Part shown: positions 23,692-32,498 of the stretch, piece after piece
Layout of the letters: each line of letters begins with the position of its first letter
Numbering within the stretch: the stretch's first letter is position 1
Assembly (NCBI RefSeq): GCF_020804225.1
Contig: NZ_WJBI01000001.1
Coordinates: forward strand, 439,509 to 503,508
DNA length: 64,000 bases
Direction of reading: 5' to 3'
DNA from: Methanosarcina sp. DH2
GTDB taxonomy: Archaea; Halobacteriota; Methanosarcinia; Methanosarcinales; Methanosarcinaceae
Notes under the pieces: generated by a model
Seen by the model: only the letters and a program-made list of their open reading frames with translations
Told to the model about the DNA's origin: nothing
Databases searched by the model: none
Position numbers and translations under genes: made by a program

Positions 23692-25599
23692 TCACATAAA
23701 TTTCACAAGCGGGCAGACTTCTATACAGGCTCCGCAGTGGGTGCAGCTATCCCTTATCCAGGCTCTTTTTCCTTTCATTTCAATTGCGCTGTGCTTGCAG
23801 TGCCCTACACAGACTCCACATCCCTGGCAGAGAACAGCTCTCCGCACTGAGAACTCGACCATACGCATTAGCTTTTTTAGTGTTTTTTCGTTTTCACTTC
23901 TTCCGTTCACATTTCCTGAAGCAAAAACCTGGGCTCTTGATTCACCCATGGCAACAGAAGCAGCCCCTTCTATGAAGGAGACCTTACCTGCAGGGGAAAG
24001 CATGCCACTTTCTTCCAGAGTTCCTCCTATATCTATTGCCTGCCCGAAACTTCCATCCGCAGAAATTCCTCCTGCTTTGCAGGGTCTGTATCCTGTGGCG
24101 ACTTCAAATTGGAGTTCTTTTGGGGCATCCTGAGAAGGGAGCAGGGAAATCTCCTTTTTGTCCGCAAGTTCCTGCAGTACCTTCGGGTAGCGCTTATAGC
24201 GCCATAAGCCGTACTTCACCCATTCAGGAGAAAGCCCCATCTTCTCTGCATAAGCCTGAAGGTGAGAATTGAGCTTTTTTGCAAGTTCAGGATGGCTTTC
24301 CTCAAGCTGGAAAAAGTCGGATAGGGACGAAGAAGGACAGAGCCAGCATCCCATTCGGTCATACCCTTTTTCATAAGCAGGATTATAGGGAGCCTCTGTC
24401 CTGAAGAGGTAGAGCCAGATGTGCAGGGCTGTCCATTCCTGTATGGGAGATGCCCCAACCTGGTTTCCTACCCAGGGGTTTTTCCAGACCCTCTTACTGA
24501 TGGACCGAGCATGGGATTCGTACTGGCGTTGCCCTATGAAGCTCAGGCAGCCTCCTTCATAGTTTTCATCAATCAACCTGGTAATAGGTCCAAGTTTGCA
24601 TATCTTGCAGCACCAGCGCGTGTCCATTGTCGGAGGCCCGAAAACTCCTATGGATTCCCAGAAGGAATCTCCTGCGCTCGCTGTCCTCAGGGTTTTTCCA
24701 TAATATTCTGCAACCTTTCTGACGTTTTCAAGAGTTTCCGGAAACTCAAGCCCTGTATCTGCAAACATCAATTCATAATCGTCCAGAGTTTCATCCACAA
24801 GTTGCAGCACTGCAAGGCTGTCCTTGCCTCCGGAATAGGATACGCTGACTTTCAGGTCCATACTCCCGGAAACGTTTCTTATGAAAGCATGAGCGTCTTC
24901 TATCATAGAGTCAAGAATTTTCTCATTGGCTTTTACGGCATCATCCCAGTTTCTTCCCGGTTCGAGGGTTTTTGCAGCTTCGGGCTCCGCACTCCAGCGC
25001 GGCTTTACCGCGTTCCCGCGCTTTTCTTCAAGCATCTCCTTTCCTGTCAGCCGTGCTCTCCCGCAGCAAACTACCTCTCCTGAAGGGATAAGGACAACAA
25101 CCTCGTCCTCTTTTTCGATCTCAGGGTCTGCATCAAGGACTCCGGGAGCCAGGACACTTGCCCCTTTTTTCAGGATAAAAGGCATAATTTCCTGCTCGAT
25201 AACCACCCATTTTTTCAGCTCTTTCCTTTCCCTTCCCTGGAAAAGCCGCCGGGCTCCTTCAAGCCTGGGGAGAAGAACCCATGTGCAGTTTTCTATTTCG
25301 AACCTGATAGATGCAAGGACTTCTCCATCCACTATGATTTCATCCATCCGGTCTTCATAAGGAGCTTTATTAAGCACCACAAGGTGACCTTCGGGGATAA
25401 GAGGAGCATTAAATTGTTTGTCAGAAACGGAATTTATCCGCCTTATATCGTAATCAAAAGCCGGGCGAATATCCCCTGGAGGAGTTACCTCAACTTTTTT
25501 TGTTCTATTGCCGCACCCACACTGTTTTCCGAGCACAGGCACATTGCAGGCATCGCACCAGTGCAGGAGCATTTTGCCAAGGTATGCTGGTCTGGACAT
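23692..25599 (-). CDS. CysH-like (APS/PAPS reductase family) protein with PUA-like and ferredoxin domains
   Basis: A 635-residue fusion found in methanogens, exact reaction unknown. In order: N-terminal zinc-ribbon-like CDACNVPVLGKQCGCG; a PUA-like domain (about 110-205, ending in EVVCCGRARL); the PP-loop ATPase/CysH domain (SVSYSGGKDSLAVLQL near residue 255); the Fe-S cysteines typical of APS reductase, RWCCKICK and GCWLCP; then a C-terminal pair of [4Fe-4S] motifs, CQGCGVCVGHC and CTHCGACIEVC. The ferredoxin suggests direct electron supply; PUA suggests an RNA substrate, so tRNA thiolation is as plausible as sulfonucleotide reduction. No sulfate-assimilation genes adjoin it. Confidence 0.82.
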   Translation of the reverse strand: MSRPAYLGKMLLHWCDACNVPVLGKQCGCGNRTKKVEVTPPGDIRPAFDYDIRRINSVSDKQFNAPLIPEGHLVVLNKAPYEDRMDEIIVDGEVLASIRFEIENCTWVLLPRLEGARRLFQGRERKELKKWVVIEQEIMPFILKKGASVLAPGVLDADPEIEKEDEVVVLIPSGEVVCCGRARLTGKEMLEEKRGNAVKPRWSAEPEAAKTLEPGRNWDDAVKANEKILDSMIEDAHAFIRNVSGSMDLKVSVSYSGGKDSLAVLQLVDETLDDYELMFADTGLEFPETLENVRKVAEYYGKTLRTASAGDSFWESIGVFGPPTMDTRWCCKICKLGPITRLIDENYEGGCLSFIGQRQYESHARSISKRVWKNPWVGNQVGASPIQEWTALHIWLYLFRTEAPYNPAYEKGYDRMGCWLCPSSSLSDFFQLEESHPELAKKLNSHLQAYAEKMGLSPEWVKYGLWRYKRYPKVLQELADKKEISLLPSQDAPKELQFEVATGYRPCKAGGISADGSFGQAIDIGGTLEESGMLSPAGKVSFIEGAASVAMGESRAQVFASGNVNGRSENEKTLKKLMRMVEFSVRRAVLCQGCGVCVGHCKHSAIEMKGKRAWIRDSCTHCGACIEVCPLVKFM

Positions 25600-25661
25600 G
25601 TCACGCAGATTGAGAGAGGTTCACCTTTAAAAGGCTTTGGCTTTTCCTGAGAGCCTGTCTT

Positions 25662-25678
25662 AAAATCAAATTGATTTT
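25662..25678. promoter_or_regulatory. Palindrome upstream of the CysH-like gene
   Basis: AAAATCAA-A-TTGATTTT, a perfect 17-bp palindrome 63 bp before the start codon, just upstream of a TATA-like TTTTAAAGG (minus strand, near 25625-25633). The position fits a regulator-binding site next to the BRE/TATA. Regulator unknown. Confidence 0.4.
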
Positions 25679-25813
25679 GCAACTGGGATAGGACTTCCGC
25701 ATTTTAAATGAAAAAAGTAGCATTAAACTGTCAAATGTCTAAAATGTGAAGTTAAACCCTGATGTTTGTTGTATTTGATTTTTATCTAGGGTGCGTAAAT
25801 TCTATGGAGTAAT

Positions 25814-26014
25814 TCAATATGGTCTGCTGTCACGATTTATGATATGTATAATCAGAATTATAATTAAATAAGGAATAAGAGATTCCATTAAAGCCGCAAT
25901 AATTATTGCTATTATAATTGATAAATCAGGTTGACCAATCACATTTAGAAAATTCAAAATAAAAAAAAAGGCAAAGCAAGCGATAAACAATATTCGATAA
26001 CTTGATTTCTTCAT
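25814..26014 (-). CDS. Small membrane protein, two predicted helices
   Basis: No family recognised. The 66-residue product is strongly hydrophobic: helix 1 about residues 7-26 (ILFIACFAFFFILNFLNVIG), helix 2 about 32-59 (IIIAIIIAALMESLIPYLII), with a basic N terminus and basic tail. ATG 26014 has GGAGTG nine bases before it, which supports translation. It is 98 bp downstream of the YVTN surface protein gene in the same direction. Confidence 0.5.
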   Translation of the reverse strand: MKKSSYRILFIACFAFFFILNFLNVIGQPDLSIIIAIIIAALMESLIPYLIIILIIHIINRDSRPY

Positions 26015-26112
26015 AATAAATCCACTCCTATGTAATATCCACCACGTTTAGTAAAACCATTCTAGAATTAATCCAATAAGAATTTCAGTTCGATAAGTAA
26101 CGACAGCAAAAC

Positions 26113-27447
26113 CTATTTTGGCACTTCCTCCTTCCTGAGTTTCCATCCTCCATAAAGGCAGGTCAAGCTTCCCAATAATCCAAAACCTGGAGTAGAGTTA
26201 TTTTTGCTTGATTTATCTCCACCTGATCTACCACCTTTATTAGATTCAGAATTATTATTGGTTGAATTATTGAGTTCGACAGCGTTTTTTTCTTCAGATG
26301 ATGATAAGTTAGTTTCTTCAACTCCTTTGTCTTCAGTTGCGTTTAAAGTCTCCATTGTACTCTGGTCAGTTTCATTGTAGGTTGCCTTTATTCTTTGATC
26401 AGTCATGTCAGAACTTCTAAAAGGTCCAATGACAACTCCAACAGGACAGTTCATAGCATATTTTCCTGTATTCACAGTCGCTGTAACAGTGTTTATGGCT
26501 GTGTCAATTACCGAGACATTAGCTTCGTAGTCACCGGAGTATACGGCAGAGTTTGCCACATATACTTTTTTTCCATCTGGGGTGACTGCAACTCCAAAAG
26601 GAGTTAATCCTACAGGCACTGTGGCTGTAACAGTATTTGTTGCTGTGTTAATTATAGAAACATTGTTACTTTGCCAATTTGTCACATATGCCTTTTTTCC
26701 ATCAGGACTGACTGCAATATCACTGGGGCCGTCTCCTACAGGTACACTTCCGGTAACATTGTTTGTAGCTGTGTCAATTACAGAAACATTGTTACTGCCT
26801 GAATTAATCACATAAACCTTATTTCCATCAGAGCTAACTGCAATATCAGTAGGATAATCTCCTACAGGTACAATAGCTGTAACTTTTTTTGTAGCCACAT
26901 CAATTACAGAAGTAGTGTTGTTTCGATTATTTGTAGCATAGATTTTTTTCCCATCCGGTGTAAATGCAACTTCAGAAGAAATCATCCCCACATTAACCGG
27001 GTCCATTACAGTGTTTGTAGATGTGCCAATTACTGTGTTAATCACGGAAATAGTGGGGCTGTCACGGACCGTCACATAAACCCTTGATCCTTTAGGGTTA
27101 ACTGCAACTCCCAAAGGATAGCCTCCTACATCCACTACTGCATCAACCTTATTTGTCGCTGTGTCAATTACAGAGACAGTGGTGCTGAATCCTGATGAGT
27201 CCGTCACATATACCTTTGTTCCTGCAGGATTGATTGCTGCTTGTCCAGCCCAGCCTTCTATAGGCACCACGGCTGTAAGATTGTTAGTTGCTGTGTCAAT
27301 TACAAAAACAGTGCCAGTGTCGATTCCTATACTTGTCACATATGCAAATGGAGCTGCAACCGCGACGCCCACCAGTATTAATATCGCAAATACAGTTATT
27401 CCAAAAACTCTTATGAGGATATCTTCTCTGCGTAGTTTATTAGACAT
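26113..27447 (-). CDS. YVTN beta-propeller surface protein with C-terminal PGF-type anchor
   Basis: Cell-surface protein of the Methanosarcina S-layer-associated family. Residues about 12-35 form a signal/membrane segment; six to seven repeats of about 42 residues follow, each with the VSVIDTATNxVTATVPVG and AVSPDGKKVYVTN pattern that folds as a propeller blade. A Glu/Asn/Ser-rich stalk (NATEDKGVEETNLSSSEEK) leads to STPGFGLLGSLTCLYGGW and basic residues, an archaeosortase PGF-CTERM-like tail. ATG 27447 has AAGAGG upstream. The gene repeats are near-identical at DNA level, which allows slippage. It follows another surface propeller gene on the same strand. Confidence 0.88.
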   Translation of the reverse strand: MSNKLRREDILIRVFGITVFAILILVGVAVAAPFAYVTSIGIDTGTVFVIDTATNNLTAVVPIEGWAGQAAINPAGTKVYVTDSSGFSTTVSVIDTATNKVDAVVDVGGYPLGVAVNPKGSRVYVTVRDSPTISVINTVIGTSTNTVMDPVNVGMISSEVAFTPDGKKIYATNNRNNTTSVIDVATKKVTAIVPVGDYPTDIAVSSDGNKVYVINSGSNNVSVIDTATNNVTGSVPVGDGPSDIAVSPDGKKAYVTNWQSNNVSIINTATNTVTATVPVGLTPFGVAVTPDGKKVYVANSAVYSGDYEANVSVIDTAINTVTATVNTGKYAMNCPVGVVIGPFRSSDMTDQRIKATYNETDQSTMETLNATEDKGVEETNLSSSEEKNAVELNNSTNNNSESNKGGRSGGDKSSKNNSTPGFGLLGSLTCLYGGWKLRKEEVPK

Positions 27448-27646
27448 TGCCAGTCATGCCTCTTGGGTGTATTTTGTGGAGTTTGGGTTTTAATTACCAC
27501 TATCTTGAGAAAAAAATGTCTTTTTCTACATTTCATGTCAAGACTTTGTGACGTACTCTGAGTTTTGGGATCAGCTCAATTGTTTCGAGTCTACAGTTAC
27601 TTCTTATTCTTGATTGTTTGATGATTCGGTGAAAATAGATGTTAGC

Positions 27647-28999
27647 TCAGGTTGACCTTTTGAAGAGGTATGATATAATACTTAAAAAAATAAAAAAATT
27701 GAATCCACCTGGGGTTGTTGGGAGAGCACTTTGTACTTTTATCTCGCTTATATTCGTGTCTGTTCCATTTCCATTACTTGCTGTAAGTGTTACTGTGTAG
27801 TTCCCTTCTGTTGAATATATATGCTCAGGATTCTGTTCGGTTGAGTTAGTTCCGTCCCCAAAATTCCACTCCCATGCAGCAGGTTCGCCTGCAGTATTGT
27901 CAGTAAAACAGACTTTCAGAGATTTGTTTTCATATGTGGAAGACGTAGAGAAAGAGACTATAAGGGGACTTGAATTGAGAGTACACATGTAGATATCAGG
28001 GCTTTCATCGCCATTGCAATAATCCTCCCATACTATTCTGTTCCCATAAATAGATGGATTTATCTGATCTGATTTACTGGTTGTGACCTGAGTCTCTTTT
28101 TGAGTGGATAAATCGTAAACGTAGATATCCCTGTTTCCATTTTTGTAATATATGTTTCTGTTTCCGTTTCTGGAATCCTGCCATACTATCCAGTTACCAT
28201 AGATAGCAGGATTGAATGCTAATCCACTGGTGCTGATCCGAGTTTCTTTGGAAGTAGAAAGATTATACATATAAATATCGGAGTTTCTATTGCGCCAATC
28301 TACCCAAACTATTCTGTCCTCGTAGATAGCAGGATACTCCTGACCTAATCCATTAGTGGTTATCTGCGTCTCCCTGGAAGTGGAGAGATCATACATGTAA
28401 ATATCGTATCCGTTGCTGCTATCTGTCCATACTATTCTATCTCCATAAATAGCAGGTCTTCCCCACTGTTCGGATTTACTGGTAGTAATTTTGGTTTCTT
28501 TTGAAGTTGAGATATCGTACATGTAAATATCTCCGTCTTCATTGCGACGATCCTGCCACACAATTATGTCTCCGTAGATAGCAGGAAGATTTTGAGTTGA
28601 GTTATTGGTGGTTATCTGAGTTTCCGAAAAAGTAGGGAGATCATACATGTAGATATCGTCGTTTCCACCTCGCTCATGCTCCTCCCATACTATACGATTT
28701 CCATAGATATCAGGACACCATTGCATGGATTCGTTTGTTGTTATCTGAGTTTCTTTTTGAGTGGATAGATCATACATGTAGATATCGGCGTTTCCATTTC
28801 TGTAATCCTCCCATACTATCCAGTTACCATAGATAGCAGGGCTGCCTGCTGATCCGCTATTGGTGATCCGAGTTTCGGCGATTGTGGTGGAAACATTTTG
28901 TGCAGTAGCTGCAGATGCCGTGGATAAAACGAGAATTAAAAGTAAAATCAGGAATATTGTAACTAAGACTATTAAATCTAATTTTTTGTTAGTTATCAT
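27647..28999 (-). CDS. TolB-like beta-propeller surface protein with PKD domain
   Basis: Exported protein of 450 residues. After a signal helix (LVTIFLILLLILVLSTASA) come seven repeats of DIYMYDLSTxKETQITT with IYGNRIVWxD, a TolB-like seven-blade propeller; repeat six carries an insertion (RNGNRNIYYKNGNRDIYVYD). A PKD domain follows (about 340-425: FTDNTAGEPAAWEWNFGDGT, YTVTLTASNGNG). The C terminus TPGGFNFFIFLSIISYLFKR is a variant of the PGF membrane tail. ATG 28999 has AGAGG. Expected outside the cell, possibly binding carbohydrate or envelope components. 200 bp separate it from the YVTN gene; co-transcription is possible. Confidence 0.87.
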   Translation of the reverse strand: MITNKKLDLIVLVTIFLILLLILVLSTASAATAQNVSTTIAETRITNSGSAGSPAIYGNWIVWEDYRNGNADIYMYDLSTQKETQITTNESMQWCPDIYGNRIVWEEHERGGNDDIYMYDLPTFSETQITTNNSTQNLPAIYGDIIVWQDRRNEDGDIYMYDISTSKETKITTSKSEQWGRPAIYGDRIVWTDSSNGYDIYMYDLSTSRETQITTNGLGQEYPAIYEDRIVWVDWRNRNSDIYMYNLSTSKETRISTSGLAFNPAIYGNWIVWQDSRNGNRNIYYKNGNRDIYVYDLSTQKETQVTTSKSDQINPSIYGNRIVWEDYCNGDESPDIYMCTLNSSPLIVSFSTSSTYENKSLKVCFTDNTAGEPAAWEWNFGDGTNSTEQNPEHIYSTEGNYTVTLTASNGNGTDTNISEIKVQSALPTTPGGFNFFIFLSIISYLFKRST

Positions 29000-29689
29000 T
29001 TATTACCTCTAAAGATTTATCGCTACCTTTTTTCATACGAAAAAAGTTAATAATTCCAGTGTCCCCGATTCCGTTATCCTCATCAAACCATGGTAAATAT
29101 AGACGACCACAGATAGTTTCAGCTTGTGTTTATTCATGTTCATTTGTGGTTCTTTTATGGGAAACTCATTGACTAGCGTTGATTTCAAAATGCAGTTTTA
29201 TTACCATAACTTGGAATCGATGATAGTACCCAGACTACCATCTGAATTTTATTCATCCCAATAGACCATATTTACTGGTAGTTGTGGAAAGTTTATTTGA
29301 ACTCCATAAATTCCTCTTACCTAAATCCTTATAAGTTTTCTGTCCATTCTATCAAACAATCTGAAAGGACGCTGGATTTATGATTTCTTTTTCCAGATGT
29401 ATTATTTAATAGGACGAATTGTTTGAAACCTTGGATAGAAAACTTATATACTCATATCCAATGCAAGTGCATTCTTTGACTCAAAAAATGAGAGATGTTG
29501 TTTTAAGGAAGATACGAACTGTTCAGTCAAATTCGAAAAAAGTCCTTACAACTCATTACAGAGCAACAGGTTCGTTTTTAGCCTCTTCATTAGTGCCTTT
29601 GAGATTTATCTTCTATTACCCCGGTAGTTTACTTTCTTCCGGTTTTTGCCTTTTTTATTGTGCTGTAACTTTTTCCGTCTATTCCCGGT
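29000..29689. other. Intergenic region with a small inverted-repeat element
   Basis: Contains the promoter of the TolB-like gene and the 117-bp element at 29331-29447. An open frame at 29419-29709 begins inside the element's right arm and has no family; not called. Confidence 0.5.
29331..29447. repeat. 117-bp element with 30-bp inverted ends (MITE-like)
   Basis: 29331-29360 (ATAAGTTTTCTGTCCA...TCAAACAAT) and 29418-29447 (ATTGTTTGA...GGATAGAAAACTTAT) are inverted copies matching at 25 of 30 positions, enclosing 57 bp without coding capacity. The ends resemble terminal inverted repeats of an insertion sequence; no target duplication is obvious at the outer flanks. It may be a solo MITE or a large hairpin. 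Confidence 0.6.
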
Positions 29690-30508
29690 TTAGAAAAATT
29701 TGGACATAAGGGATGGATTCGAAACACAGTTCTCTGAAAAAGTGCATTCCGTACAGAACTTTTCTTCCGTTTTCTCAGGCATGAATCCGGCTTTTATTTT
29801 CTCCACACGCCTGCAGATTTTTAATACCTCTCTGCGGTCCGAACTTCGGATCACTACTTTTCGGAGCAGCCCGAAACTTACATACTCGACAAAGGCGAAG
29901 GGGACTTCCCCTCCGAACTCGGCTTCAAGCAGAAGGGCAAGTGATGTGACGTGCATCCGGTCAGATGCCCACACCCCCTGAACAGGACAGTTTCCCGGTT
30001 TTATAATCGAGGGAACATTCATGCCCTCGAAACAGACAAGCTTGGACGGAACACCCTTCAGATTAAGTTTTTCCGATAAAAGAAATGGCTCGGTTTTAAC
30101 AGGTGTAAGTGCCGCAAGCATAGGGTCTTTTCCATATTCTTCAAGTCCTCTGAGAAGGTTAGCTGCAATTTCCGGAATTTTAGCTCTTGCCCGCGCGTTC
30201 GCTTCTTCCAGTATTCCTTCCTCTATGCGTGCAAATTCCCTCGGAAACATTAGTGGGAGGTCTTCACATGCCTGATTAAGGGCAGATTCAAGTTCTTTAC
30301 AAAGGGTATCGGCGTTTAACGAACACTTTTTCACAATTTCAGGATAATTCAGGGAGAGCTCTTTCAGGAGCATTCTCTCGAGCCGTGAAGCGTTTATTTC
30401 CGGAAGCAGTTCAAATCCACGGCTGACAAAGTATACGCGCCGCGGGCAGTTGATATACAGAAGAAGGTCAGAAACGCTTATCTCGGGGTTCCGTGAATCT
30501 GCAGGCAT
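29690..30508 (-). CDS. Cas4/Dna2-like protein lacking nuclease residues
   Basis: The 272-residue protein has the Cas4 (DUF83) frame: N-terminal YINCPRRVYF with Cys21, and a C-terminal cysteine trio C252, C255, C261 (FCTECTFSENC), enough for the [4Fe-4S] cluster. In active Cas4 the centre has G-x-x-D and E-x-K; here these read GVPS (Asp replaced by Ser154) and IIK (Glu replaced by Ile168, Lys169 kept). The next helix, usually QL-x2-Y, is HVTSLALLLEAEFG. No cas genes or CRISPR array lie in the window. Likely a nuclease-dead relative with a structural or regulatory role. Divergent from the HTH regulator gene. Confidence 0.75.
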   Translation of the reverse strand: MPADSRNPEISVSDLLLYINCPRRVYFVSRGFELLPEINASRLERMLLKELSLNYPEIVKKCSLNADTLCKELESALNQACEDLPLMFPREFARIEEGILEEANARARAKIPEIAANLLRGLEEYGKDPMLAALTPVKTEPFLLSEKLNLKGVPSKLVCFEGMNVPSIIKPGNCPVQGVWASDRMHVTSLALLLEAEFGGEVPFAFVEYVSFGLLRKVVIRSSDRREVLKICRRVEKIKAGFMPEKTEEKFCTECTFSENCVSNPSLMSKFF

Positions 30509-30608
30509 TACATTCCAATTTCTTTCACATCTCTTATAAATTTTTTGGGGAAGATCTCGCTCTTATCTGATAGTTAAACCTATGCGACAATTGCCGAACT
30601 CGCATTCG

Positions 30609-30622
30609 TTAGATATATATGG
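30609..30622 (+). promoter_or_regulatory. TATA box for the regulator-mvaS operon
   Basis: TTAGATATATATGG, centred about 35 bp before ATG 30651, gives a leader of roughly 10 nt. Confidence 0.55.
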
Positions 30623-30650
30623 TAATGCTTCCTCTTAGATTAAGTAAGTC

Positions 30651-31391
30651 ATGACATCCAACGATTCCTCAGAAAATCTGCGCAACCGCCTGGCAGAAAA
30701 AATGGCTGGAGATATCACACTCTCTGAAAAACCCGGAGAGTCACTGAAAAAGTGGAGATTAAATTTTGAGATATCCCAGACCGATATTGCAAATTACCTT
30801 AAGGTTTCTCCTTCTGTTATCAGCGATTATGAAAGCGGGAGGCGAAAGTCTCCGGGGACGATGATAGTCCGGAAGATTGTGGAATCCCTGCTTGAAGTAG
30901 ATATTGAGCGGGGAGGCAAAAAGATTCACACCTACGAATCGATACTTAACGCCGAAAGCAACTCAAAATCCATCTACTCAACCTATGAGTATACTCTCCC
31001 GATACAGCTTGCTAAACTGGTTAACCTTATTGAAGGCGATGTTGTCTATAAAGGAGCTGAGAGGCCTCTATATGGTTTTTCTGTCATCGACAGCCAGCGG
31101 GCGGTCCTGGAACTTTCTTCCCACGAATTCCAGAAGCTCTATGGCTGGAGTACGGACAGAGCCATGATCTTTACAAAGGTTACTACCGGAAAGTCCCCTC
31201 TGGTAGCTATCCGGGTCACCAACCTGAAACCCGGAGCTGTTGTGCTCCACGGGCTCCGTAAAGAAGATGTCGAACCTGTTGCAGTCAAGATGGCGGAAGT
31301 AGACCGTGTCCCCCTGGTCGCAACTACAATGGATCTCGATCAGATTGTGCAGTTACTGAAAAAATACAGTCAATACTCTGCAAGGGAATGA
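30651..31391 (+). CDS. HTH (XRE) transcriptional regulator of the mevalonate gene cluster
   Basis: A 246-residue archaeal regulator with a Cro/CI-type helix-turn-helix at about residues 32-85 (LNFEISQTDIANYLKVSPSV, ISDYESGRRKSP) and a long C-terminal domain of unknown ligand (LVNLIEGDVVYKGAERPLYG, TKVTTGKSPLVAIRVTNLKP). This family member typically precedes archaeal HMG-CoA synthase; here it is 42 bp upstream of mvaS on the same strand. It probably controls the cluster. TATA-like TTAGATATATATGG lies 35 bp before the start (30609-30622). Confidence 0.88.
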   Translation: MTSNDSSENLRNRLAEKMAGDITLSEKPGESLKKWRLNFEISQTDIANYLKVSPSVISDYESGRRKSPGTMIVRKIVESLLEVDIERGGKKIHTYESILNAESNSKSIYSTYEYTLPIQLAKLVNLIEGDVVYKGAERPLYGFSVIDSQRAVLELSSHEFQKLYGWSTDRAMIFTKVTTGKSPLVAIRVTNLKPGAVVLHGLRKEDVEPVAVKMAEVDRVPLVATTMDLDQIVQLLKKYSQYSARE

Positions 31392-31433
31392 CCCCCTGAA
31401 AGATGCCCTAAACACTCAAAAACAGGTGAACAA

Positions 31434-32483
31434 ATGACTATTGGAATTGTATCTTACGGTGCATATGTTCCGAGATACCGTATAAAAATTGAAGAGATTG
31501 CCCGGCTCTGGGGTGATGACGCAGAGGCTCTCAAAAATGGCCTCATGGTGTATGAAAAATCCGTACCTGATGTCGACGAAGACGCAGCAACGATTGCAGT
31601 GGAAGCTGCAAGATATGCAATGGCAAGAAGCGGCGTTGATCCCTCCAGAATCGGGGCGGTATACACAGGTTCAGAAAGTCATCCCTACGCTGTAAAGCCA
31701 ACAAGCACTATCGTAGCCCAGGCGATCAGCGCAACCCCCGAAATGACTGCAGCAGACTTTGAGTTTGCATGTAAGGCGGGAACAGCCGCAGTACAGGCAT
31801 GTATGGGGCTGGTGGGTTCCGGAATGATTGACCTTGGCATGGCTATAGGAGCAGACGTTTCTCAGGGAGCCCCCAGTGATGCCCTGGAGTACACTGCCGC
31901 AGCAGGAGGAGTCGCCTGCCTCATCGGGAGAAAAGAATCCGAGCTTGCCGCAATCATTGAAGATACGTACTCTTTTACAACCGATACTCCTGACTTCTGG
32001 AGAAGGGAAGGAATGCCTTACCCTGAACATGGAGGACGTTTTACGGGAGAGCCCGGGTACTTCAAGCACGTGACAAACGGTGCAAATGGTCTTCTTAAAA
32101 AACTCGGGACAAAGCCTGAAGATTATGATTATGCGGTCTTCCACCAGCCAAACGGGAAGTTCCCTAGCAAGGCTGCAAAGATGCTGGGGTTCACAAAAGC
32201 CCAGATTACTCCGGGACTTGTTGTTCCAAAAATAGGCAATACCTATTCGGGTTCCTGTCTTATGGGAATCGCTGCAACCCTTGACCAGGCAAAGCCCGGG
32301 GATCGGATTTTCGCAACTGCCTTCGGGTCCGGAGCAGGGTCCGATGCTTTCAGCATAATAGTTACTGACAGGATTGAGGAAATCCGAAACAGGGCTCCAA
32401 CGGTTTCCGAACTTATCAAGGATCCTATATACATCGACTATGCAAGGTATGCCAGACATAAAGGTAAAATCCGCCTGGCTTGA
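31434..32483 (+). CDS. mvaS: Hydroxymethylglutaryl-CoA synthase (archaeal)
   Basis: Condenses acetyl-CoA with acetoacetyl-CoA to HMG-CoA, entry to isoprenoid lipid synthesis. The 349-residue archaeal form has the catalytic Cys113 in [10 protein letters not shown], the His motif [13 protein letters not shown], and the thiolase-fold C-terminal [17 protein letters not shown] precedes the ATG. It lies 15 bp upstream of the thiolase and is followed by the DUF35 gene, the arrangement known for the archaeal thiolase/HMGCS/DUF35 complex that channels acetoacetyl-CoA. Confidence 0.93.
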   Translation: MTIGIVSYGAYVPRYRIKIEEIARLWGDDAEALKNGLMVYEKSVPDVDEDAATIAVEAARYAMARSGVDPSRIGAVYTGSESHPYAVKPTSTIVAQAISATPEMTAADFEFACKAGTAAVQACMGLVGSGMIDLGMAIGADVSQGAPSDALEYTAAAGGVACLIGRKESELAAIIEDTYSFTTDTPDFWRREGMPYPEHGGRFTGEPGYFKHVTNGANGLLKKLGTKPEDYDYAVFHQPNGKFPSKAAKMLGFTKAQITPGLVVPKIGNTYSGSCLMGIAATLDQAKPGDRIFATAFGSGAGSDAFSIIVTDRIEEIRNRAPTVSELIKDPIYIDYARYARHKGKIRLA

Positions 32484-32498
32484 AAACGGGGTGAATAC

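Noticed and set aside
29419-29709. 96-residue frame starting inside the inverted-repeat element
   Set aside because: Begins in an element arm and has no recognisable motif; it runs into the 3' end of the Cas4-like gene.
29690-30508. Part of a CRISPR-Cas locus
   Set aside because: Only the Cas4-like gene is present; no repeats of CRISPR length, no cas1, cas2 or effector genes nearby.
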